A stretch of 46,229 nt of DNA, from IMG/VR virus record IMGVR_UViG_3300050821_005112, positions 1 through 46,229 of that record. The stretch is one strand, 5' to 3'. Every line of letters starts with the position of its first letter. The stretch's first letter is position 1. A program made the position numbers and the translations under genes. Shown piece by piece: positions 38,526 through 45,887 of this stretch. The stretch comes from a virus. Under the pieces are notes generated by a model. It searched no databases. It was given only the letters and a program-made list of their open reading frames with translations, and had not been told where the DNA came from.

Positions 38526-38726
38526 ATGACCAGCGTTCCCGCGACCGAGTGCTTCATAGGCGTTACCGCCGCGCTCGTGATGCTGGCGCTCATCTATGCC
38601 GTCGTCGGGCTGATCGTCGGAGTGGCCATTCCCTTGGGCGAGATTTACTACGAAATTAATATAGAGCAGCATCCGCAGATGTGCGGAGTGCCGGGCGACT
38701 ATCGGATATGCGAGGCGCGACGATGA
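38526..38726 (+). CDS. Small membrane protein (66 aa)
   Basis: Residues about 10-40 form a long hydrophobic segment (FIGVTAALVMLALIYAVVGL). The C-terminus is polar with two cysteines. AAGGAT precedes the ATG. Ends overlapping the next start. Function unknown. Confidence 0.55.
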   Translation: MTSVPATECFIGVTAALVMLALIYAVVGLIVGVAIPLGEIYYEINIEQHPQMCGVPGDYRICEARR

Positions 38727-39214
38727 GCGATGATATCACCCACAATCTCACCGTCGTCCGTGAGGCGCTGGAAGCGGAAGGACTGAGCGTGCATGTCAAG
38801 CTGATCGATGCGGCGATAGAGGATAGCGCGGGGCTGCTGGCACAGATTGCAGCGTGCAATACATTGCTTGACCGTCAGGCGCAAATGCTTAAGCACGCCC
38901 CGGCGGCTGCGGTCATCGAGCGCATCGCTGCGGCGAATAGCGCTGAGCCGGAAACCGACGACCTGACCGTGCCGCTAGCCATTCAGCTATCGCAGACCGA
39001 GCACCAGCTTACGAGCGCGAGGAAGGCGCTGACTGAGATTGCCGCTCTATCTCATCGCTGGAAATGGGAATTTGATCTGAGCGAAGACTACAAGCCAACT
39101 GCTGCTGCGGCTCGTGGCTTGATAACGAAGAGCTTCGATGCGCTGCATAGGCTTGGCGATCAGGCTCTCAAGTCCCGAGATTCCTTAACTGGCGAGAACA
39201 GAGATTCCAAATGA
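38723..39214 (+). CDS. Hypothetical helical protein (163 aa)
   Basis: Long Ala/Leu/Glu helices (for example NLTVVREALEAEGLSVHVKL and IAACNTLLDRQAQMLKHA) suggest a coiled-coil protein, with a more aromatic stretch LSHRWKWEFDLSEDYKP. Coupled to neighbours by ATGA. Function unknown. Confidence 0.6.
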   Translation: MSDDITHNLTVVREALEAEGLSVHVKLIDAAIEDSAGLLAQIAACNTLLDRQAQMLKHAPAAAVIERIAAANSAEPETDDLTVPLAIQLSQTEHQLTSARKALTEIAALSHRWKWEFDLSEDYKPTAAAARGLITKSFDALHRLGDQALKSRDSLTGENRDSK

Positions 39215-39882
39215 AGGGTGACGGCAACCGAGGCCAGAGCACGACGCCGGACAATCCAGGCGATAGCATCATCATGCGATGGATCGCGGAACATCTCAAT
39301 TATCCGCATGACGATCATTGCTTGATCTGGCCATTTGGCAGGGTGCGCGGCTATGGATCGTTCGGCAGAAACGGAAAGTCTATCAAAGCACATCGCTACA
39401 TCTGCGAGTTGAAAAACGGACCTCCGCCGACGCCAGAGTATCACGCTGCGCATTCGTGCAATCGCGGGCACGATGCGTGCGTTAACCACCATCACCTGAG
39501 TTGGAAGACGCCTTCCGAGAACTTCAAGGAGGCTGAGCCTCATCGCAAACTGAAGCTGCTTCCAGAGCAAGCTAAGGAAATCCGCGATCTCAAGGGATTG
39601 GAGCCGGCGATAGAGACGGCTGAACGATTTGGCATTGCCGAGGTGACCGTTAGAAATATCCAGGCGGGACGCATTTGGCGCGAAGGTGCTCATCGTGGAC
39701 GCGCCTTCCGTGACGGCGAAGTCCAGCGCATCAGAAGCTTGCAAGGCGAAATTTCCGGACCCGATTTAGCCAAACAATATGGTGTCAGTTCCAATGTCAT
39801 CTATCGGATTTGGAATAGAACTACTTGGGCATTCGTGCCTGAGTGCGCAAAGACCGAGACCGCACAGGGAGAACAGAAGTGA
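39211..39882 (+). CDS. HNH endonuclease with two C-terminal helix-turn-helix repeats
   Basis: Residues about 60-107 carry an HNH_3-type core: AHRYICELKNGPPPTPEY, HAAHSCNRGHDACVNHHHLS, WKTPSENFKEA. The C-terminal part has two similar helix-turn-helix units: IRDLKGLEPAIETAERFGIA then TVRNI, and IRSLQGEISGPDLAKQYGVS then VIYRI. Such free-standing HNH proteins spread as homing-like elements in phages; a transfer origin is plausible, and base composition is lower in GC than neighbours. ATG overlaps the previous stop. Confidence 0.75.
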   Translation: MKGDGNRGQSTTPDNPGDSIIMRWIAEHLNYPHDDHCLIWPFGRVRGYGSFGRNGKSIKAHRYICELKNGPPPTPEYHAAHSCNRGHDACVNHHHLSWKTPSENFKEAEPHRKLKLLPEQAKEIRDLKGLEPAIETAERFGIAEVTVRNIQAGRIWREGAHRGRAFRDGEVQRIRSLQGEISGPDLAKQYGVSSNVIYRIWNRTTWAFVPECAKTETAQGEQK

Positions 39883-40124
39883 GCGACGCTGAAAAACTTA
39901 AGCTGGCCGATCTTGTCGCAAGGTTCTCCCATGCGCTTCTCATAAAGCTATGCGAAGCGCAAGATAAAGGTCGCTCCGGATGGGAGCGTGACGACTGGGA
40001 ATGGGAATGTCAGCAAGGTCTGCTTCGTCATATCGAAAAGGGCGACCCCCGCGATGTTGCCGCCTATTGTGCCTTCATGTGGCACCACGGTTGGAAGCCT
40101 GTGCCTGACAACACAGGGCGCTGA
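39879..40124 (+). CDS. Protein like the N-terminal domain of phage dATP/dGTP diphosphohydrolases
   Basis: An 81-residue protein with GRSGWERDDWEWECQQGLLR and IEKGDPRDVAAYCAFMWHHG, the KGDP-x-DV motif found in a short domain often attached to phage dATP/dGTP diphosphohydrolases. Here it stands alone. Starts with GTG at 39879 overlapping the HNH stop. No catalytic domain is present. Confidence 0.6.
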   Translation: MSDAEKLKLADLVARFSHALLIKLCEAQDKGRSGWERDDWEWECQQGLLRHIEKGDPRDVAAYCAFMWHHGWKPVPDNTGR

Positions 40125-40174
40125 GTCACGACTAGCTTTGTATACACCACATAGCGAAACTTAGGAAAAGCAAC

Positions 40175-40492
40175 ATGTATTGTCTCACTATCGTTTACGT
40201 GTACGGAGCTTCGCAGACGTTTTTATACGGCGACAGCAAAGAGGAAGCTGAAACGGCGTATAAAAAGCTCGAAACTGCCATGCAGGAGTGGCGTAGGTTC
40301 AAGAACGACACGTCGGAGACGGTCACAGTTTTCGACTCCAAGGGGCCGGCCGTATTTCGTCTTGAGCATCTGGCTTCGGTGAGTCTTTCCGACATGGGCG
40401 CTGGCGAGCCCGATCAGATCGCGTGGGCTGAGTACAATGGTCGTCTGATGGCAGCGAACGAAAAAGCAAAGCTTGCCATAACGAGTTGTTAA
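40175..40492 (+). CDS. Hypothetical protein (105 aa)
   Basis: Reads as a small alpha/beta protein: MYCLTIVYVYGASQTFLYGD, then EAETAYKKLETAMQEW and a beta C-terminus. A 50-bp gap with no gene precedes it. The stop TAA lies within the inverted repeat TAACGAGTTGTTA. Function unknown. Confidence 0.6.
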   Translation: MYCLTIVYVYGASQTFLYGDSKEEAETAYKKLETAMQEWRRFKNDTSETVTVFDSKGPAVFRLEHLASVSLSDMGAGEPDQIAWAEYNGRLMAANEKAKLAITSC

Positions 40493-40503
40493 AGGAAGCA
40501 TAC

Positions 40504-40677
40504 ATGACCGAGTGGAAGCCAATTGAGACAGCGCCGAAAGATACGCTGATCCTGATGTTCGCCCCGCCGGAAAAACTAAGCCACAAACCGGAACAAGAGT
40601 TCGAAATGAAGGTGTCAACAACGCGCAATTGGTGCTGGGCAACCCACTGGATGCCGCTGCCGGAGCCACCGCGATGA
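40504..40677 (+). CDS. DUF551-like small protein (57 aa)
   Basis: WKPIETAPKDTLILMFAPPE at the start and THWMPLPEPP at the end match the frame of DUF551-type phage proteins (W-x-x-I-x-x-A-P ... THW-x-P-L-P). Its ribosome site is AAGGAAGC. Function of the family is unknown. Confidence 0.66.
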   Translation: MTEWKPIETAPKDTLILMFAPPEKLSHKPEQEFEMKVSTTRNWCWATHWMPLPEPPR

Positions 40678-41450
40678 CCTTGCCAGTGCGTGCCCTGATT
40701 TGGTGGTCAACGGGAGCTGCCAGCGCCGTGACGGCTAGGCTTATGCTGCGAGAGCGCCCGGACGCCATTATCGTGCGGTGCGAGACTGCCAACGAGGACC
40801 CGGACAATTATCGCTTTGAGGCGGATGTGATGCGGTTGCTTGATCGGCCTGTCACCCTTCTAAAGTCCGAGAAGTTTGAGAGCGTTCCTGATGTGTGGAA
40901 AAAAGAACGATATATGGCCGGCATCAACGGTGCCTCCTGCACTCGGGCAATGAAGATTGTGCCGCGCATCGCGTTCCAATTGCCGACCGACATCCATGTT
41001 TTTGGCTATACTGCCGACGCTAGAGACGTGACGCGGTACGCGAGCCTCAAGAGCAATTATCCCGAATTGATGGTGCGGGCACCCCTGATTGAGCAGGGCG
41101 TTAGCAAGGCTGGATGCTTGGCGCTTGTGGAGCGCTGGGGCCTCAGATTGCCGCGCTCCTATGCGATGGGCTTCCCCAACGCAAACTGCCTTGGAACGGG
41201 GTGTGTCAAAGCACAGGGGCCGAACTATTGGTCTCTATACCGCCATCACTTTCCCGAAGAGTTCGCGCGGACGGCAGCCCAAGCGCGAGAGATCGGTGCG
41301 CGACTGGTTCGCATCAAGGGAAAGCGCATCTTCATTGATGAGATCCCCTCGGACTGGCCGATGACCGACCCTATCGTCCCGACATGTGATTTTCTGTGCC
41401 ACCAGGCAGAGACAGAGCCAGTTACTTTAACCATCGGACAAGGCAAATGA
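40674..41450 (+). CDS. PAPS reductase-like (PP-loop) protein
   Basis: A 258-residue protein of the phosphoadenosine phosphosulfate reductase-like family often seen in phages. The PP-loop is WWSTGAASAV (residues 10-19), a variant of SGG-x-x-S typical of the phage branch. Downstream are HVFGYTADARD, a Cys-containing GFPNANCLGTGCVKAQGPNY and basic helices. The Cys residues may bind a metal or cluster. Activity on sulfate is doubtful; DNA or nucleotide modification is a possible alternative. ATG overlaps the DUF551-like stop. Confidence 0.75.
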   Translation: MTLPVRALIWWSTGAASAVTARLMLRERPDAIIVRCETANEDPDNYRFEADVMRLLDRPVTLLKSEKFESVPDVWKKERYMAGINGASCTRAMKIVPRIAFQLPTDIHVFGYTADARDVTRYASLKSNYPELMVRAPLIEQGVSKAGCLALVERWGLRLPRSYAMGFPNANCLGTGCVKAQGPNYWSLYRHHFPEEFARTAAQAREIGARLVRIKGKRIFIDEIPSDWPMTDPIVPTCDFLCHQAETEPVTLTIGQGK

Positions 41451-41605
41451 CGAGATGGCAGCAAGCTGGTCGACAGTGGAATCTTTTCTTGTCGACGCTT
41501 TTCTTGAAGTGGTCCCTGGAATTGATACCGGAGAGCGATTTGTCGGTCGACATTGCGACTCTCTACGAAAGTCTATGTCTTGAATTTGCGAAGATAAAAG
41601 ACTGA
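41447..41605 (+). CDS. Small hypothetical protein (52 aa)
   Basis: A Leu/Trp-rich protein (WNLFLSTLFLKWSLELIPES), amphipathic. Coupled on both sides by overlapping stop and start codons. Function unknown. Confidence 0.5.
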   Translation: MTRWQQAGRQWNLFLSTLFLKWSLELIPESDLSVDIATLYESLCLEFAKIKD

Positions 41606-41856
41606 TGACCGACACGCTTGACCATGACACCCGCGATACGCTCTACGTCACCGACGCGGAGCTGATCCGGCGCATGGGCGTGCCGGAGAAGATTGCGCGC
41701 GCGGCAATCGCAGCGCTCGATCGGGACCGGGGATCTGGCTTCCCGCAGAAGAAGAAATTATGGGGGGATCGCAGGTACTGGCCAGCCGTGAAGGCTTACC
41801 TAGACCGCACGAACGGGCTTAGAATGGGCGCACCGACCGGGAGGGATCAACCATGA
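41605..41856 (+). CDS. Excisionase-like winged-helix protein (83 aa)
   Basis: TLYVTDAELIRRMGVPEKIA and ALDRDRGSGFPQKKKLWGDR then YWPAVKAYLDR fit a MerR/Xis-type DNA-binding wing, as in phage excisionases. Its position directly before the integrase, overlapping by 4 bp, agrees. Should direct excision by the integrase; inferred from context. Confidence 0.65.
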   Translation: MTDTLDHDTRDTLYVTDAELIRRMGVPEKIARAAIAALDRDRGSGFPQKKKLWGDRRYWPAVKAYLDRTNGLRMGAPTGRDQP

Positions 41857-43079
41857 ACACGCCCGTCAGGGTGCGCAACGCGCCAGGTCTTGTATGGAAA
41901 AAACGCCGCAGCGGCCATGAGGCGCGCTGGCAATGCCGGACAGACCTGATCGCGAAGGGCTTCAAGATCAAGAGCGTGAAGCTGTGGAGCGGCGCCGGCG
42001 AGCCGACTAAAGAGGAATGGGACCGCATCGCCGATCGCTGCAACGAGCTCCAACAGGAAATGTTGGTGTTCTCGCGCGGCGGCTTGCCCGAGATCGGACC
42101 GTTCGACGGCACGATCAGCGGTCTGATGCGCGCGTACAAGAGCGACCCGGATTCGCCGTACCGTACCATCCGATATCACAGCCGCGTTCATTACGACGCG
42201 CTCATGGAGCTGATCAAGCGCGAACACGGGGACAAGTCGCTCGGCGAGCTGAGGCCCAGAACGCTACTCACTTGGCACAAGGAATGGATCAAGGACGGCA
42301 AGATCGCCGTCGCGCACGCCAAAATGGGGATGTTGCGCACACTGTTCTCGTTCGGCGTCACGTTGCTGGAGGATGATCACTGCGCCAAGTTCTCCGCGGC
42401 GCTGAGCAAGATGCGCTTCGCCATGCCCAAGCCTCGGATCGAGCGCCTGACGGCCGCCCAGGCCATCGCCATCCGCGCCAAGGCGCACGAAATGGGCCGC
42501 CCGTCGATCGCGCTCGCCCAGGCGTTCCAGTTTGAGTTGATGCTGCGGCAAAAGGACGTGATCGGGGAGTGGGTGCCGATAGCCGAGCCCGGCATATCCG
42601 CGGTCCAAGCTGACGGCATGAAGTGGCTGCGCGGCATCCGCTGGGAAGAGATCAGCGGAGATCTGGTCCTGCGGCACGTTACCAGCAAGCGGCAGAAGGA
42701 GATCGAAGTCAGCCTGCGGAACGCGCCTATGGTCATGGAGGAACTGGCGCTGCTCGGCGGCGAGATACCGGCAAGCGGCCCCGTGATCGTCTCCGAGTGG
42801 GACCGCCTGCCGTGGACGTCGCCCGAGTTCCGCCGATGGTGGCGCATCGTGGCCGACGCCTGTGGCATTCCCAAGGCCGTCCGGAACATGGACAGCCGCG
42901 CCGGCGCGATCACGGAAGCGACTGCCGCCGGCGCCGACCTCGAGCACGTCCGTCACGCCGCGACGCACTCCAACATTTCGATGACTCAACGGTATAGCCG
43001 CGATGCCGCCGGCAAGACCGAGGTGGTCCAGCTTGCGCGCGTCGAGCACCGCAACAAAGGCCCGAAAAACGCATCATGA
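41853..43079 (+). CDS. int: Tyrosine recombinase integrase
   Basis: A 408-residue phage integrase. Catalytic residues read from the sequence: Arg232 (LMLRQKDV), Lys279 (TSKRQKEIEV), Arg349 in NMDSRAGA (an Asp at 347 replaces the more usual His of HxxR), His372 (ATHSNISM) and Tyr381 (TQRYSRD). The N-terminal arm- and core-binding regions precede (residues 1-190). It points to a temperate life. The host attachment site cannot be fixed: no tRNA-like sequence is seen nearby. Start ATG overlaps the excisionase-like gene. Confidence 0.88.
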   Translation: MNTPVRVRNAPGLVWKKRRSGHEARWQCRTDLIAKGFKIKSVKLWSGAGEPTKEEWDRIADRCNELQQEMLVFSRGGLPEIGPFDGTISGLMRAYKSDPDSPYRTIRYHSRVHYDALMELIKREHGDKSLGELRPRTLLTWHKEWIKDGKIAVAHAKMGMLRTLFSFGVTLLEDDHCAKFSAALSKMRFAMPKPRIERLTAAQAIAIRAKAHEMGRPSIALAQAFQFELMLRQKDVIGEWVPIAEPGISAVQADGMKWLRGIRWEEISGDLVLRHVTSKRQKEIEVSLRNAPMVMEELALLGGEIPASGPVIVSEWDRLPWTSPEFRRWWRIVADACGIPKAVRNMDSRAGAITEATAAGADLEHVRHAATHSNISMTQRYSRDAAGKTEVVQLARVEHRNKGPKNAS

Positions 43080-43138
43080 ACCGTATGACTGACGCGACAG
43101 ACGCGGATATTGAAATTGCTACGGAAAATGCTCGTTAA
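43076..43138 (+). CDS. Possible 20-residue ORF behind the integrase
   Basis: ATG overlaps the integrase stop (ATGA) and the frame reads MNRMTDATDADIEIATENAR to TAA at 43136-43138, inside a palindrome. Coupling hints at translation, but the ORF is too short to judge. Confidence 0.25.
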   Translation: MNRMTDATDADIEIATENAR

Positions 43139-43149
43139 TCTTAACGAGC
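43130..43149. repeat. Perfect inverted repeat after the integrase
   Basis: GCTCGTTAA-TC-TTAACGAGC, nine-base arms with a two-base centre. It lies 51 bp after the integrase stop in an otherwise gene-poor stretch. May be a terminator stem, an operator or part of the attachment site. No T-run follows. Confidence 0.6.
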
Positions 43150-43235
43150 TGCCACGAACAAGATCAACGATTTCAAGGCCCTCGTCAGTTATCGGTTGGG
43201 CAGCAAGACGCAATATGCGGTGAGGAGAGATGGGA

Positions 43236-43691
43236 ATGGCTGACGAGATTATCTTGATCCGCGGGACGCGATATGTCGTCTGGGAATGTCGAACGTGTGG
43301 CTGTGTTTCGACGGTGCCTGAGATCATGAATGGACAGGCGCGGGCTGAGGGCGGATACCGACATTGCCCGAGCGGCCACGCGTGGGGATGGTCGAAAGAA
43401 ACGAGTGAGCGCGAGCAATTGCGGCGCGAACGCGATCGTCTGAAACAGGACGCTGCGCGGTTGGAGCAGGAACGGGCCGACGCATGGGCAACCGCAACTG
43501 CCCTGCACGCCAGGGCCGCCAAGGCTGAGGCCGATACCAAACGCTTGAAGAAACGGGCTAGTGCCGGAAGCTGCCCATGCTGCCGGCGCACTTTCTCGAA
43601 CATGGCAACCCATATGAAGCGCCAGCATCCTGACTTTGTGAAGGACGGGGGCACAAACGTCATCAAGCTTAAAGCTCACAAATCCGCGTAG
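43236..43691 (+). CDS. Coiled-coil protein with zinc-finger ends (151 aa)
   Basis: N-terminal YVVWECRTCGCVSTVPE has a Cys cluster; residues about 55-110 form a charged coiled coil (EREQLRRERDRLKQDAARLE); the C-terminus has CPCCRRTFSNMATHMKRQHP, a C2H2-type finger. ATG at 43236 has GAGGAGA upstream at a better distance than ATG 43230. Probably binds nucleic acid; no family name. Confidence 0.65.
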   Translation: MADEIILIRGTRYVVWECRTCGCVSTVPEIMNGQARAEGGYRHCPSGHAWGWSKETSEREQLRRERDRLKQDAARLEQERADAWATATALHARAAKAEADTKRLKKRASAGSCPCCRRTFSNMATHMKRQHPDFVKDGGTNVIKLKAHKSA

Positions 43692-43716
43692 GGCTTCAGA
43701 TGTCAGGAGATGGTGA

Positions 43717-43911
43717 ATGAAGAAATCAGATCAGCGCAATCTCAACCCGACAGCACCGGCTCTGCTGGCCATGTGGCGCTGGAGCGAGGAATACGCGGCA
43801 CAGCGCGGCGGGGTTATGGATTTCTGGGATGTTCAACCGGAGCATCGTCAGCGGCTTTGTATCGAGGCCGCCGAACGTGTCGCCGAAGTGTTCAGACCGA
43901 CCGTTCGATAA
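43717..43911 (+). CDS. Small hypothetical protein (64 aa)
   Basis: Reads MKKSDQRNLNPTAPALLAMW then WSEEYAAQRGGVMDFWDVQ. Aromatic-rich helical protein, with AGGAGA before the start. Function unknown. Confidence 0.55.
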   Translation: MKKSDQRNLNPTAPALLAMWRWSEEYAAQRGGVMDFWDVQPEHRQRLCIEAAERVAEVFRPTVR

Positions 43912-43931
43912 CGGCAAGCAAAGGAAAACAG

Positions 43932-44165
43932 ATGAAGCACGCGCGAGACGACTACAATCGAATCCAAGATCCATCTGGATTGATCCCATCGGACGAGCCT
44001 GTGTTCCTCCTGAGGGCTCAGGATCAGCACGCGGCGGCAACGCTTCGCCATTATGCTAGTCTTGTTGCCGCTGCTGGAGGCAGTCCTGGGATAGTCGGCG
44101 CCACCATGACGCAAGCTCTCCTCATGGAGGAATGGCCTAAGCACAAAGCGCCGGACATGCCATAA
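43932..44165 (+). CDS. Small hypothetical protein (77 aa)
   Basis: MKHARDDYNRIQDPSGLIPS, followed by DEPVFLLRAQDQHAAATLRH. Helical, ends in a TAA that belongs to the inverted repeat TAACGCGTCGTTA. Similar short proteins are common in phage accessory regions; function unknown. Confidence 0.6.
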   Translation: MKHARDDYNRIQDPSGLIPSDEPVFLLRAQDQHAAATLRHYASLVAAAGGSPGIVGATMTQALLMEEWPKHKAPDMP

Positions 44166-44186
44166 CGCGTCGTTAGGAGAAGTAGC

Positions 44187-44402
44187 ATGACTTCCGAAGA
44201 AATTGAGCGCGCTTATAAAAGCCCGGCGGTTGATAAAATCCGAGAACTGATCGGAGACATCTACACGCCGGAAGAATTTGGCATGTACTTGGCGCTGCCA
44301 CGGGCTGGCATCAACAAGAGTGAGTTGGAGCTTATTCACGAAGGTCGCGAAGCGGAGGCCATCAGCTTTGCTCAAGAACTCTGTGACATCTCACGCGAAT
44401 AG
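44187..44402 (+). CDS. Small hypothetical protein (71 aa)
   Basis: Acidic helical protein (MTSEEIERAYKSPAVDKIRE then REAEAISFAQELCDISRE). GTTAGGAGAA lies ahead of the ATG, the same leader as the next gene. Function unknown. Confidence 0.58.
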   Translation: MTSEEIERAYKSPAVDKIRELIGDIYTPEEFGMYLALPRAGINKSELELIHEGREAEAISFAQELCDISRE

Positions 44403-44420
44403 GTAGTTAGGAGAAACTCC

Positions 44421-44681
44421 GTGAACGAAAATCACTGGCCCAATCGATGCCCGGAGTGTTGGCGCATCCTCGGCGTCATGTCCGGATCAGGCGCATCGGA
44501 AAAACTTCATTGCCCAGATCACGGCTGGATACCTACCGAAAGGACGAAGTTCGAATGTCCGTTAAACTTATCTTCGCGTGGTACGACTTCTGGATCGGAG
44601 TCTTCTGGGACAGACAAAAGCGCAGGCTCTATATTTTCCCGGTTCCGTGCTTGGGTGTCGTCATTCAGTTTTAGGCATTAA
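44421..44681 (+). CDS. Small Cys/His protein (86 aa)
   Basis: GTG start with GTTAGGAGAA upstream. WPNRCPECWRILGVM and LHCPDHGWIP form a likely zinc-binding knuckle. After residue 46 the sequence becomes Ser-rich, where it overlaps the next gene in another frame by 120 bp, so the true protein may in effect be the first half. Confidence 0.5.
   Translation: MNENHWPNRCPECWRILGVMSGSGASEKLHCPDHGWIPTERTKFECPLNLSSRGTTSGSESSGTDKSAGSIFSRFRAWVSSFSFRH
44555..44674 (+). CDS. Small amphipathic phage protein (39 aa)
   Basis: MSVKLIFAWYDFWIGVFWDR with RRLYIFPVPCLGVVIQF. This aromatic-rich pattern is recurrent in phage small genes. AAGGACGA lies ahead of the ATG. It lies inside the previous ORF in another frame. 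Probably membrane-associated; function unknown. Confidence 0.58.
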   Translation: MSVKLIFAWYDFWIGVFWDRQKRRLYIFPVPCLGVVIQF

Positions 44682-44696
44682 TCAGCAGATAAAGAA

Positions 44697-44939
44697 ATGA
44701 CGGATTGGATCGAAAGCAGAGACAGTTGGTCGGCCGGACTTCGATATACTCGAAGCGATGGTGCCGTGGTGAAATACTCCATGGGTCCGCGTAAACTCGA
44801 CTGGATTGCTTTCGAGCCAAACCCTTCCGAAGACTATCTTGGTCGGAGTAACGAACGAGGGATCATTTGGCCGCGACGCTGGGGATCGGCAAAATCGGCC
44901 ATGCGAGCCGTTGATCGCGAATATCCAATCTCGCCTTAA
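44697..44939 (+). CDS. Hypothetical protein (80 aa)
   Basis: MTDWIESRDSWSAGLRYTRS and KLDWIAFEPNPSEDY, a small Trp-rich beta-type protein, ending in REYPISP. Lower GC than the late genes, like other orphan genes here. Function unknown. Confidence 0.57.
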   Translation: MTDWIESRDSWSAGLRYTRSDGAVVKYSMGPRKLDWIAFEPNPSEDYLGRSNERGIIWPRRWGSAKSAMRAVDREYPISP

Positions 44940-44960
44940 CATCACAACAGAGTAAACGAC

Positions 44961-45083
44961 ATGACCTATATCATCCACGCGCTGGCCGGAGTCGGAGCAA
45001 TCATCGTGTACAGATGGGCCCGCGAACGTTGGCGCACCCGCAAAGACAAGGGCTATGATGCGAGCAAGTACGGCGCGCTCTAA
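44961..45083 (+). CDS. Tiny membrane protein (40 aa)
   Basis: MTYIIHALAGVGAIIVYRWA is a membrane segment, followed by a basic tail (RTRKDKGYDASKY). It is the last plus-strand gene; its TAA overlaps the stop of the convergent minus-strand gene. Function unknown. Confidence 0.52.
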   Translation: MTYIIHALAGVGAIIVYRWARERWRTRKDKGYDASKYGAL

Positions 45084-45178
45084 GCCAGCATCGTCCTGAG
45101 CACGTGCACCAGGATTGCAATCAGAACCAGTAACCCGAAAACGGCGAGTCCGAGATAGCGCTCAGCCCGCCGTCTCAA
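45080..45178 (-). CDS. Tiny membrane protein (32 aa)
   Basis: Starts with TTG at 45178 overlapping the stop of the 95-residue gene (TTGA). Basic N-terminus RRRAERYLG, then a hydrophobic segment (LAVFGLLVLIAILVHVL). Its TAG interlocks with the convergent TAA. Likely a lysis-cassette membrane peptide; function unknown. Confidence 0.45.
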   Translation of the reverse strand: MRRRAERYLGLAVFGLLVLIAILVHVLRTMLA

Positions 45179-45462
45179 TCGATCCTCCCAATTCCGCGGC
45201 GCAGCTCGTCATACCACTTCATGAGCATGGCGATATCGCGCTTTTGAAGCGCAACCTCCTGCAGCACGGCCGCGATGCTCTTCAATTCTGCCTTCATCTC
45301 GCTGAGTTGGCTGGTGAGAGTTTCCAGCGTAAGCTTCACGCTGACCTCTTGGCCGCCTCTCTTATAGAGAAAGACCGCGCCGACGATGAGCGCGCTGGTG
45401 AGCATGCTTGCGGCAGTGAGTACGTCGCCGAACTTGACCGTCCATTCAAAGGTCAGGCCCAT
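45175..45462 (-). CDS. Membrane-anchored coiled-coil protein of the lysis cassette (95 aa)
   Basis: One membrane segment at about residues 13-33 (VLTAASMLTSALIVGAVFLY) is followed by a coiled coil (residues 40-85, TLETLTSQLSEMKAELKSIA). A single-anchor coiled-coil protein near lysis genes could be a spanin-type or holin-associated protein; no lipobox is present. Function inferred from build and place. Confidence 0.6.
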   Translation of the reverse strand: MGLTFEWTVKFGDVLTAASMLTSALIVGAVFLYKRGGQEVSVKLTLETLTSQLSEMKAELKSIAAVLQEVALQKRDIAMLMKWYDELRRGIGRID

Positions 45463-45539
45463 TGCCGCATCTTTCCTGCGGCGCGTTCAAAAAAGAACAG
45501 CGGGCGGTGGTATTCCGTGCTTCTGTGTCGAGCAGCCAT
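45453..45539 (-). CDS. Possible small ORF (28 aa)
   Basis: ATG at 45539 has GGGAG at good distance and the frame reads MAARHRSTEYHRPLFFFERA to a TGA overlapping the next gene. The 185 bp upstream (45540-45724) holds no convincing gene. Confidence 0.38.
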   Translation of the reverse strand: MAARHRSTEYHRPLFFFERAAGKMRQWA

Positions 45540-45724
45540 CGTCAGCTCCCTATCAGCTGTGGTGGTCAGGGCAGTCGCTCTGTGCAACCAGCGCGGCTGT
45601 CCGCCTTTTACTCACTCAACAATTTCGACAGATACTCGGCGGCGCCGGTTCGGCCGGCGGTAGCGAACAATCAATCACGCCGCCAACATAGCGGCAACCC
45701 GCGGGAACGCCCGATCCCGACGCG

Positions 45725-45886
45725 TCAGTGAAACACTCGACCGAGCCCGCCGATCAGTTCGGACGCGATCCAGCATGCGACCGCGAGCGACAGGAAATGA
45801 ATGCGCCCCGCCGTCGGCATGAAGAAGGCCGCGATGACAGCGAACACAAACGCGAATGCCAGAAAAATCAATCCCACGTTCTGCAT
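45725..45886 (-). CDS. Small two-segment membrane protein, holin candidate (53 aa)
   Basis: MQNVGLIFLAFAFVFAVIAA and then HFLSLAVACWIASELIGGLG make two membrane segments joined by a short turn. Two bases separate it from the gene upstream. Build fits a small holin; identity unproven. Confidence 0.55.
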   Translation of the reverse strand: MQNVGLIFLAFAFVFAVIAAFFMPTAGRIHFLSLAVACWIASELIGGLGRVFH

Positions 45887-45887
45887 G

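Noticed and set aside
45540-45724. Minus-strand frame with several cysteines (for example CRYVGGVIDCSLPP)
   Set aside because: It could suggest a spanin-like lipoprotein, but it has no start codon and is only about 45 codons long.
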